From Methylomarinum sp964397365 (GTDB lineage: Bacteria > Pseudomonadota > Gammaproteobacteria > Methylococcales > Methylomonadaceae), in NCBI GenBank assembly GCA_964397365.1, contig CAYNIU010000029.1:1-22739 (forward strand): a DNA stretch of 22,739 nt, read 5' to 3'. Below, piece after piece: positions 16,080-22,739 of this stretch. Below the pieces are notes generated by a model, which was given only the letters and a program-made list of their open reading frames with translations, was not told the origin of the DNA and searched no databases. A program made the translations under genes and the position numbers. Numbering within the stretch: the first letter of the stretch is position 1; every line of letters starts with the position of its first letter.

Positions 16080-16083
16080 AAAA

Positions 16084-17622
16084 ATGTCTTCGCAAGTCAT
16101 AAACCCCATAAAAAGCATCATCCAGAATACTACATTCTTGGCCGTGTTTGCTATTTTTTTACTGTCCTGCCTCATATATTCCCAGACATGGGAAGGACTT
16201 GTCGCTATATGGATTCGCTCAGAAACATTTGCCCACGGCTTTATCGTGATCCCTATCAGTCTTTGGGTCATCTGGCAAAAAAAACAACTTCATCCATACC
16301 TGCGCCCGACTCAGCCCAGCCTGATCGGTCTGATATTCGTTTTGCTCAATGGCTTTCTCTGGTTTCTTGCCTCTCTTATTCATGCGCTGGTAATACAACA
16401 ATATGCATTGATAGGAATACTGATTGGCAGTATCTGGTTTTATCTGGGTAACGAAACCTGCAAAAAACTGATATTCCCGTTAGCCTTTTTATACTTTATG
16501 GTACCCGTCGGCGAAGCCCTGCTACCCTATTTAATGCAATATACCGCTGATTTTACAATCTATTTGTTACGCAAAACAGGTCTAAGTGTTTATCGTGAAG
16601 GCATGAACTTTACCCTGATATCCGGCCAATGGTCAGTCGTTGAAGCCTGTAGCGGTTTACGTTATCTGCTGGCCTCTTTCACACTGGGAACAATCTATGC
16701 TTATATTACCTACAGTAAAACCTACAAACGCGTCATATTTACGCTGCTGTCAATTATCCTGCCTATTATTGCCAATGGTTTTCGCGCTTATATGATCGTC
16801 ATGCTCGGTCATCTTAGTGGTATGACGCTGGCCGTTGGCGTAGATCATTTAATTTATGGAGCCATATTTTTTGCCCTTATTATCTTTGTCATGTTTTACG
16901 TAGGCTCTTTTTGGAAAGATCCTGCTCCAGAGATTAATATTAAGCCTCAAACAATATCCTCAAAAACACCTCCTTATTACTCAACCAAACAAAATAGTCA
17001 AATAGCAATTATATTACTGATATCTTTGAGCTTATGGCCAATCAGCAGTTATTGGCTCCAATCACATTATCATGCGCAAACACAAATACCGGAATGGCCG
17101 CCACTGACACAAAACAGTGATTGGCGCGAAATTAAAATGCCAAGCTGGGGATGGCGACCAAAATTTGATGGCGCCGTTAATGAATCGCTGCGGTATTTTC
17201 AAAAAGATTCCAATAAAGTCGGATTTTATCAGGCGAATTTTGGGGATGAAGAACAGGGTAAAGAACTGATTAACAATAGCAATCAATTGATACAACTAAA
17301 AGACCGTAAATATTGGCATTTTATAAAAAAAACCATCTTGAGATATAACAGCACAAATATCCTATTACCTAAAAAAACAAATTTTGCTGTTTTAAGGAGT
17401 ACAACAAATGACATACTCACTTTATCTTGGTATCAGATTGGTCATGATACAACTGAAAATCAATATATTGCTAAATTATATCAGCTCTATAAACGTCTAA
17501 CTAATGATAATAGCCCAGAACTACAATATGTTATTTTTATGTCGACTGAAAGTCATAATTATTACAAAAAAATTCAATATCTTATTGAGATAATAGAAAG
17601 ACCTCTGTTCGATAACTCTTAA
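16084..17622 (+). CDS. xrtA: Exosortase A with fused C-terminal EpsI domain
   Basis: A 512-residue polytopic inner-membrane transpeptidase-like protein that recognises PEP-CTERM sorting signals on exported proteins. About eight hydrophobic segments fill residues 15-275. The exosortase catalytic triad is visible: Cys189 in VVEACSGLRYL, Arg234 in NGFRAYM and His255 in GVDHLIYG. After a further membrane helix (about 305-325, IAIILLISLSLWPISSYWL) comes an EpsI/DUF3485-like extracytoplasmic domain (about 335-510, with WRPKFDGAVNES and VGFYQANFGDEEQGKEL), a fusion typical of exosortase A. No PEP-CTERM target protein is encoded in this window, so substrates must lie elsewhere. The gene follows the decarboxylase by 4 nt. 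The C-terminal codons are more AT-rich than the front, close to a general composition change. Confidence 0.93.
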   Translation: MSSQVINPIKSIIQNTTFLAVFAIFLLSCLIYSQTWEGLVAIWIRSETFAHGFIVIPISLWVIWQKKQLHPYLRPTQPSLIGLIFVLLNGFLWFLASLIHALVIQQYALIGILIGSIWFYLGNETCKKLIFPLAFLYFMVPVGEALLPYLMQYTADFTIYLLRKTGLSVYREGMNFTLISGQWSVVEACSGLRYLLASFTLGTIYAYITYSKTYKRVIFTLLSIILPIIANGFRAYMIVMLGHLSGMTLAVGVDHLIYGAIFFALIIFVMFYVGSFWKDPAPEINIKPQTISSKTPPYYSTKQNSQIAIILLISLSLWPISSYWLQSHYHAQTQIPEWPPLTQNSDWREIKMPSWGWRPKFDGAVNESLRYFQKDSNKVGFYQANFGDEEQGKELINNSNQLIQLKDRKYWHFIKKTILRYNSTNILLPKKTNFAVLRSTTNDILTLSWYQIGHDTTENQYIAKLYQLYKRLTNDNSPELQYVIFMSTESHNYYKKIQYLIEIIERPLFDNS

Positions 17623-17760
17623 CGATTTCCTTGGCTAATAAATATTATAAATCCGTGAATCTACAGACCGAATACACATACAACTCATTGAATTTATATT
17701 ATTCAAAAAAATATTTAATTAACCGCACATTACTAACACATTATTTATTACATAATTAAA

Positions 17761-19191
17761 TTGAATACTGTTAAAAAATCTCTGATTTATTCGCTTTCTG
17801 AAACATACCTAATTCTAATTATTCAATTTGGATCAAGCATGATTTTAGCACGCCTACTAACACCGATCGAATTAGGTAAGTTTGGTATAGGTATGGCAGT
17901 ACTTTCTATTGCTCATGTTATACGTGATTTTGGTGTGGGAAACTATCTAATACAAGAAAAAGAGTTAACTAGAAAAAAATTAAAAGCAGCTTTTGGCCTA
18001 ACAATTCTTACGGCATGGACAATCGCAGCGATGTTATTTTTTCTAAAAGATTTTATTGCAGAATTTTATAAAGAACCTGATATTTCAACCATAATGGCTT
18101 GGATGAGTATCAACTTTATTATAATACCTATTAGTTCTCCAGTGATTGCATTACTCCATAGAGAAATGAAATTCAAAGTTTTGTTCTATATTAATCTAAT
18201 AAGTAGCCTTATATCTGCAATTTTTGCCATATACTTGTCTTTAAAAGGATATAGTTTCATGAGTTTAGTTTGGGCATCTATTGCAAATATTGCCACCACT
18301 GCAGTTTTAGCCACTTTATCTAGACCAAAAGAAAGCTTTATATTACCCAGCTTAAAAAATTGCAAAGATATTCTTTCCTTTTGTGGAAAAACAAGTCTAA
18401 CAAGTATCATTTCAGAGATTGGTAGAAATACTGGAGACCTTGTTATTGGAAAATATTTAGGATTAGCAAATGTTGCTATATATAGCAAAGCTCAAACATT
18501 AAATAGCATGTTTTCTTTCAATATTATTGGAGCAATACACAACGTATATTACCCCCTTATCTCAAAACATCATAGAGAAAATCAAGATATTAGCCACTCA
18601 TTTACTCAAGCAACTACTTATATAACCGTTTTATCATTTCCATTCTTTGCATTTTTAGCATTAAAATCTGAATCCATTATATATATAATTTTTGGCAATC
18701 AATGGATGGCCGTTACCCCCATAATTCAGATACTTACTATTGCCGGTTCAATTTATTCAATATGGGGGCTTTCCCCAAAAACATTGTATGCTTTAAAAAA
18801 AGCAAAAATAGTATTAAAATCAGAAATTTTAATACAGACAACCCGAGTAACTCTTATTATAATAGCTGCATTTTATTCTCTTGAACTTATAGCGTGGGCA
18901 CAAGTTATAACATACGCCATTGGTTTATTTGTATATTTTATATATTTAAAAAGATATATAGATATATCAATAAAAAGAATATTCTTGTCTTCTATCATAC
19001 ATAGCTTATCTGTTTGCTTATTTTCATTATCAATACCGTTATACAATGAATACAACAGCATTTATTATAGCGACACCAAATTAATTGATTTAGCAATCAC
19101 AAGCTTTATCACTCTATTATCTTGGTTTTTATCTATACTTGCACTCAGTCACCCAATAAAAGAACAAATTATTAATACCATAAAAAAATAA
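17761..19191 (+). CDS. Wzx-type polysaccharide flippase
   Basis: A 476-residue integral membrane protein with about a dozen to fourteen hydrophobic helices, of the MOP/oligosaccharidyl-lipid flippase type. The N terminus (SLIYSLSETYLILIIQFGSS then MILARLLTPIELGKFGIG) is characteristic of PST/RfbX-like transporters, which move undecaprenyl-linked sugar repeats across the inner membrane. The start is uncertain: TTG at 17761 is the only normal start codon between the upstream in-frame stop (17734-17736) and the conserved N terminus, and no Shine-Dalgarno is seen. The gene is markedly AT-rich compared with the exosortase genes upstream, which fits transfer of a strain-specific polysaccharide locus. 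The methyltransferase-like gene follows within about 10 nt. Confidence 0.88.
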   Translation: MNTVKKSLIYSLSETYLILIIQFGSSMILARLLTPIELGKFGIGMAVLSIAHVIRDFGVGNYLIQEKELTRKKLKAAFGLTILTAWTIAAMLFFLKDFIAEFYKEPDISTIMAWMSINFIIIPISSPVIALLHREMKFKVLFYINLISSLISAIFAIYLSLKGYSFMSLVWASIANIATTAVLATLSRPKESFILPSLKNCKDILSFCGKTSLTSIISEIGRNTGDLVIGKYLGLANVAIYSKAQTLNSMFSFNIIGAIHNVYYPLISKHHRENQDISHSFTQATTYITVLSFPFFAFLALKSESIIYIIFGNQWMAVTPIIQILTIAGSIYSIWGLSPKTLYALKKAKIVLKSEILIQTTRVTLIIIAAFYSLELIAWAQVITYAIGLFVYFIYLKRYIDISIKRIFLSSIIHSLSVCLFSLSIPLYNEYNSIYYSDTKLIDLAITSFITLLSWFLSILALSHPIKEQIINTIKK

Positions 19192-19202
19192 AGGAAATGC
19201 TT

Positions 19203-19946
19203 ATGTTAATTATTTATATACTTCTATTTATTATATTATTTACTATTTTATATTCTTTATATAAAATTCGTAACATACACTTAATGACCTATAACATTAA
19301 AGATATTATAGAAAACCAATCTATTGAATTTACTAATCTTTTTCGCCAAATTCAAGCATTCGAAGCATTGCAAAAAAAACTTAATCTAAATGAACCACTC
19401 CCGCCTCTCAGAGCTTGGGCAGCTTCACCTGACTTTTTATTAGTCATTACAGAGCACATTCAAAGCACAAGCTCTAAAATTATCATGGAATGTAGTTCAG
19501 GTGCATCTACAATAGTTCTAGCACGTTGTATCCAAATGCAAAATAATGGTCACATCTATAGCCTTGAACACGATTTATATTATGCAAATAAAACTAAAAA
19601 TGAATTGAAAAAACATCAACTAGAAGATTGGGTTACCATTTTGCATGCGCCTTTAGTTGATATTGGAAATGGTCAAAAATGGTATGATATAAAAGATATA
19701 CCTGATATTCCTTTTATTGATTTACTCGTTATCGACGGCCCTCCTGGTTATATTTGTGAAAGATCAAGATACCCAGCTATTAAACAATTAAAAAATAAAA
19801 TTAAAAACACAACTATATTTTTAGATGATTCTAATCGACCACAAGAGAAAGAAATAATACAACTCTGGAAAAAAGAAAATGACATTAAATGTTATACAGA
19901 GTATGAATGTGAAAAAGGATGCATCTCTTTTAAAATAATAGACTAA
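19203..19946 (+). CDS. Membrane-anchored class I SAM methyltransferase-like protein
   Basis: A 247-residue protein with a hydrophobic N-terminal helix (about 1-19, LIIYILLFIILFTILYSL) and a Rossmann-type domain. IIMECSSGASTIVLAR resembles the SAM-binding motif I of class I methyltransferases, followed by GHIYSLEHD (acidic residue after strand 2) and FIDLLVIDGPPGY (strand 4 region). This is close to the Methyltransf_24 type. The substrate is unknown; location in a polysaccharide cluster suggests sugar or lipid-carrier modification on the cytoplasmic face. AAGGA lies 7 nt before the ATG at 19203; the in-frame ATG at 19197 is only a base or two after it, so 19203 is preferred. It is probably co-transcribed with the flippase. 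Confidence 0.75.
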   Translation: MLIIYILLFIILFTILYSLYKIRNIHLMTYNIKDIIENQSIEFTNLFRQIQAFEALQKKLNLNEPLPPLRAWAASPDFLLVITEHIQSTSSKIIMECSSGASTIVLARCIQMQNNGHIYSLEHDLYYANKTKNELKKHQLEDWVTILHAPLVDIGNGQKWYDIKDIPDIPFIDLLVIDGPPGYICERSRYPAIKQLKNKIKNTTIFLDDSNRPQEKEIIQLWKKENDIKCYTEYECEKGCISFKIID

Positions 19947-20037
19947 CCTGAGTTCGAGTTAATAGTCATTGACTTTTAAAGACTTTTATATTTTTCATAA
20001 ATTTCTTATGAAATCAGGTCGATATATTCACCAAAAT

Positions 20038-20064
20038 AACACATAAAATCTGAAATTATGTGTT
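20038..20064 (+). other. Stem-loop, 9-bp perfect arms
   Basis: AACACATAA pairs with TTATGTGTT around a 9-nt loop, about 90 nt after the methyltransferase-like stop. No clean U tract follows (CTTATAAGG), so it is only a possible mRNA 3' structure or terminator. Confidence 0.4.
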
Positions 20065-20457
20065 CTTATAAGGAGAAGTTATTTAAATAAAAATAACTAT
20101 ATTACATTTAAAATAATTTCTTATCCGAACTTAGATTAAAAGACCAAATATAAGCTATAAGGATATTTAAATAAATAATTATATAAATCTATCATACTCT
20201 TACTCTAAAATTGAATTTTCAGAAACCATCCATCTAATAATTACTGATCAAAAGCTGCTTCACAAAAAACGAAATTACTTAACTGAACCTTATTTTTATT
20301 CATTTAAAATGTTAACTAGCTAGTCAATAACTATAGACAGAAATACATATAATAAATATTCTTTGAAGATGACCATTAAATTTCCATTCAAATAAATATT
20401 ATATCTGTACACTACAAAAATTTATGTGCAATGTAAAACATTAATTTATTGTTACTT

Positions 20458-20478
20458 GCGACACGCTTGTTTTGTCGC
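20458..20478. other. GC-richer hairpin in AT-rich gap
   Basis: GCGACA pairs with TGTCGC around a 9-nt loop. It stands out as a GC-rich patch in very AT-rich sequence and is followed by an A-rich run on the plus strand. No function is assignable. Confidence 0.35.
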
Positions 20479-20537
20479 GAAAAAAGAAGAATTATAAGGA
20501 AAACTGATAGAATAATAAGTGAGTAGCATGAAGTCCT

Positions 20538-20608
20538 ATTGTGTTAGATTAAAATTTAAAACTCCAGGTGTTGATATACTCAGAAATTGTGGCTTCCTTT
20601 AACACAAT
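20538..20608. repeat. 9-bp inverted repeat bounding a 71-nt segment
   Basis: ATTGTGTTA (20538-20546) and TAACACAAT (20600-20608) are perfect inverted copies separated by 53 nt. They could close a structured leader RNA or be the ends of a very small relic element. No target duplication is visible. Confidence 0.35.
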
Positions 20609-20704
20609 GTAATTTTTTACTATCCACTTATATTAACAAATTAATTCATATACCATTAGAATACTTTTTAGTGTAAAAAAATTTACTATTTAAAGGCATT
20701 TAAA

Positions 20705-21640
20705 ATGCAACCAAAAATTACCATCATTATTCCTGCCTATAACTCGGCAAATTTTATTTTATCAGCACTTAATTCAATAGAATTCCAAATCAATCCACCT
20801 GATTACGAAGTATTAATAATTGATGATCACTCTTCCGATAACACTTTAGATGTCGTTAATACGTATGCTAAAGACCATCCAAAAATCAAAGTGTTGTCAA
20901 ATAATCATAACAAAGGAGTCGCTGGAGCTAGAAATACGGGATTTGAAAATGCACAAGGTGAATGGATTGCTTTTCTCGATAGCGATGATACCTGGGAACC
21001 GGATAACCTATCTGCTTTTTACGAAGCAACTCAAACTTATCCTACCACGGATATTTTTATTTCTGATCGATATGAAACTATAGAGCCTCATGAAAAGTCA
21101 TTATTAACAGAAATTGATCCAGTTTGGCATAAATACTTTCATGAGGCTAATCGCAAGCACTCCTATTATCGTCTTGAGAACCCAGCTCAGATATTCTTTT
21201 CTGAAGGTGTGCTAATGCGTACTGGTATTTGTTTAATAAGGCGTAAATTGATTGAAGAAGTGGGTTATTGTGATGAAGAACTTAAAGCGGCTGTTGATAT
21301 GTCCTGGTTTTTTATCCTGGCAGTACATGTTGATCATATAATATATGTTCCTAAGCCTTTGATGAATTACAATCATCGAGATGGCAGCCTGACACGTACG
21401 GTCCCTTTTGGCTTTTTTGGAGTGATTGCTTACAAGAAATTACTAAAACGTCAAGATTTAACAGCATATAAACAATATATCAAAAAACAGATTGCCTTGT
21501 GGTCTTTAGATAAGACCTATTATCATCGAAAAAATGATGAAAAATTAAAAGCTATAATTAGTTCTTTTGATTCTGTTTTTTATGACTATAGAAATATTGA
21601 ATACTGGAAAAACTTCATTGCCTCTATCGCCTTACGATAA
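20705..21640 (+). CDS. Family 2 glycosyltransferase
   Basis: A 311-residue cytoplasmic GT-A enzyme that adds a sugar from a nucleotide donor to a growing lipid-linked polysaccharide. Typical family 2 elements are ITIIIPAYNSANFI (5-18), VLIIDDHSSDNT (36-47), NKGVAGARNTGFE (69-81) and FLDSDDTWEPD (90-100), where DSDD (92-95) carries the metal-binding DxD. The conserved acidic site near DMSWFFILA (about 199-207) may hold the catalytic base. The donor and acceptor cannot be told from sequence. The start at 20705 gives the standard N terminus, with AAAGG 8 nt upstream. It is the first gene after the gene-free gap, and the next glycosyltransferase starts 10 nt after its stop. Confidence 0.9.
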   Translation: MQPKITIIIPAYNSANFILSALNSIEFQINPPDYEVLIIDDHSSDNTLDVVNTYAKDHPKIKVLSNNHNKGVAGARNTGFENAQGEWIAFLDSDDTWEPDNLSAFYEATQTYPTTDIFISDRYETIEPHEKSLLTEIDPVWHKYFHEANRKHSYYRLENPAQIFFSEGVLMRTGICLIRRKLIEEVGYCDEELKAAVDMSWFFILAVHVDHIIYVPKPLMNYNHRDGSLTRTVPFGFFGVIAYKKLLKRQDLTAYKQYIKKQIALWSLDKTYYHRKNDEKLKAIISSFDSVFYDYRNIEYWKNFIASIALR

Positions 21641-21650
21641 GCCATTAATA

Positions 21651-22571
21651 ATGAAAAAAACAAATCATAATAAATGTTTGATAATTATAATTAATTGGCA
21701 ACAATGTCAACTAACAAAAAAACTATTGGAAACCAGTTGTTTTAATCCTGATATATTTGATATTTTTATATTTGATAATGAATCCAATAATATAAGTCAA
21801 TCTTTCTTTGACAATAACAAACATTTATTTTCCTATTATAGAAACTCACCTGAAAATTTGGGCTTTGATACACCTTGTAATATAGGTTTAAACTTTGCTT
21901 ATGAAAGGGGATATAATTTTATTTTATTTCTTAATAATGATGCCATCATCACAACTGATGAAGCAGAAAAGTTATTAAAAATAGTACAACAAAATAAAAA
22001 TATAGCTCTTGCTAGTCCTTTAATCAAAGATATGGAAACAAAAATGATTAGCTTTTCAGGAGCAAATTTTAATAACGACAAAACCATTATTGAACATATA
22101 AAACCTTTTGAAATTACAGACAAATTAAATAGTCATCAATTTCTACTTTATGGGACTGCATTATTGGGTCGTGTACTGCCTCTAAAAAAAGCAGGTGGTT
22201 TTTATGAACCTTTTTTTGCTTATTGGGAAGACTTTTTGTTGTGTGATAGATTAATCACATTAGGTTATGCCTGCTCAATAATTAAAGAAACCAGTGTTTT
22301 TCATAAAAATGATCGTAGTGATGAAACTAATACCCATCGTTCGCAATATTATTATTATTATCTAACTAGAAATGAAGTTATTTTTTGGAAAAAAGTAGCT
22401 CCTTCTTCAATTAAACCTATATATTGGCTAGTACGTCAATCTATATCAACCTGTATTGATTTAATTAAACAATCAAATTATTCCCAGGCCAAAGCAATCA
22501 TTATTGGTTTATTAGATGGATTTTTAGGAAAATCTGGAAGATGGAAATATCACATCAAGAAAATCAAGTAA
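21651..22571 (+). CDS. Family 2 glycosyltransferase, rhamnosyltransferase-like
   Basis: A 306-residue GT-A enzyme of the COG1216/WbbL-like type. Motifs are CLIIIINWQQCQLTKKLLE (9-27), FIFDNESN (about 39-46), ENLGFDTPCNIGLNFA, LFLNNDAII (metal-binding NND in place of DxD) and FAYWEDFLLCDRLITLGY, which contains the family's acidic ED pair. Enzymes of this shape often transfer rhamnose, but the sugar is not proven. The open frame starts at 21567 inside the previous gene; ATG at 21651 is chosen because it gives the normal N terminus and a 10-nt gap. It is AT-rich like its neighbours. The acyltransferase gene starts 4 nt after the stop. Confidence 0.88.
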   Translation: MKKTNHNKCLIIIINWQQCQLTKKLLETSCFNPDIFDIFIFDNESNNISQSFFDNNKHLFSYYRNSPENLGFDTPCNIGLNFAYERGYNFILFLNNDAIITTDEAEKLLKIVQQNKNIALASPLIKDMETKMISFSGANFNNDKTIIEHIKPFEITDKLNSHQFLLYGTALLGRVLPLKKAGGFYEPFFAYWEDFLLCDRLITLGYACSIIKETSVFHKNDRSDETNTHRSQYYYYYLTRNEVIFWKKVAPSSIKPIYWLVRQSISTCIDLIKQSNYSQAKAIIIGLLDGFLGKSGRWKYHIKKIK

Positions 22572-22575
22572 TCAT

Positions 22576-22739
22576 ATGTTTAATTTTCTTAGAATTGAAA
22601 TCAACAGCAATCGTATTTATGGACTTGATATTTTACGTGCATTTGCTATTTTATTTGTAGTGCTTGATCATAGTAAGCATACCTTACAAAACAGTGATTC
22701 ACAAATTATAAGTGAAATATCTCAGGTCTATTCTTGGTA
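22576..22739 (+). CDS. Acyltransferase family 3 protein, N-terminal part (truncated)
   Basis: Only 54 complete codons lie in the window. The sequence RIYGLDILRAFAILFVVLDHSKH (about residues 12-34) matches the first helix of acyltransferase-3 membrane proteins: the LDxLRAxAI pattern, with the conserved His in the DHS segment. Such enzymes O-acetylate surface polysaccharides, using about ten membrane helices that would lie beyond the edge. The ATG at 22576 follows the glycosyltransferase stop by 4 nt, so it belongs to the same transcription unit. Confidence 0.85.
   Translation, partial: MFNFLRIEINSNRIYGLDILRAFAILFVVLDHSKHTLQNSDSQIISEISQVYSW

Larger units (their letters stand above)
19947..20704. 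other. 758-nt AT-rich gene-free gap with inverted repeats
   Basis: No ORF with a credible start, ribosome site or family similarity was seen on either strand. Several inverted repeats are present and listed separately. AAGGAG near 20069 has no start codon after it. A 24-codon frame at 20528-20602 (MKSYCVRLKF...) lacks a good ribosome site. The stretch may be a decayed gene, a promoter and leader region for the downstream glycosyltransferases, or a former insertion point. Confidence 0.5.

Noticed and set aside
20528..20602. 24-codon ORF in the AT-rich gap
   Set aside because: No good ribosome site, no recognisable motif, and it lies across an inverted repeat; not enough to call a gene.
21567..21650. 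Earlier start for the second glycosyltransferase
   Set aside because: It lies within the end of the preceding gene and adds 28 residues with no family similarity; ATG at 21651 gives a standard start.
1..22739. CRISPR array, tRNA, rRNA or insertion sequence
   Set aside because: No regularly spaced repeats, cloverleaf sequences, rRNA-like stretches or transposase motifs were recognised by eye; only short dispersed repeats were found.

Overview
The window looks like chromosome of a gammaproteobacterial methanotroph or methylotroph (Methylococcales-like). This is inferred from a compact block of tetrahydromethanopterin (H4MPT) and methanofuran cofactor genes, which in bacteria mark C1-oxidising lineages, sitting next to ordinary gammaproteobacterial housekeeping genes and an exosortase A / exopolysaccharide region. 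No rRNA, tRNA, CRISPR array or transposase was seen.

Layout. (1) 1-1761, minus strand: the N-terminal part of polyphosphate kinase (ppk1, cut by the window edge) and a membrane-anchored coiled-coil protein. (2) 2060-3823, minus strand: folP (dihydropteroate synthase) followed 6 nt later by a D-cysteine desulfhydrase-like PLP enzyme. (3) 3890-8438, plus strand, divergent from folP: a DmrB-type flavoprotein, a dihydropteroate-synthase-like protein with an N-terminal DUF6513 domain, a DUF447 protein and MfnB, joined by four-base ATGA overlaps. An acidic amino acid/dicarboxylate:cation symporter overlaps the end of mfnB. The first four probably serve H4MPT and methylofuran synthesis.

(4) 8509-12134, minus strand: a translationally coupled pair, a beta-propeller (kelch-like) protein and a heparinase II/III-like protein, both with N-terminal membrane anchors. 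They look like envelope polysaccharide factors. (5) 12178-17622: an exosortase A locus with an AMP-forming acyl-CoA ligase, a LysA-like PLP decarboxylase and exosortase A fused to an EpsI domain. An ElyC-type YdcF-family gene lies on the opposite strand between the ligase and the decarboxylase. The acyl carrier protein and hydrolases that often belong to such loci are absent here.

(6) 17761-22739, plus strand: a visibly AT-rich polysaccharide block with a Wzx-type flippase, a membrane-anchored methyltransferase-like protein, two family 2 glycosyltransferases and the start of an acyltransferase-3 gene. It is broken by a 758-nt gene-free stretch carrying several inverted repeats. The composition change near 17.6 kb suggests exchangeable, probably laterally acquired, surface polysaccharide genes.

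Two copies of a 30-bp palindromic repeat lie in the intergenic regions near 740 and 14650. The points most worth following are the DHPS-like protein lacking the DHPS signature motifs, the possible glutamate transporter in the cofactor operon, the propeller/heparinase pair, and the gene-free AT-rich gap.
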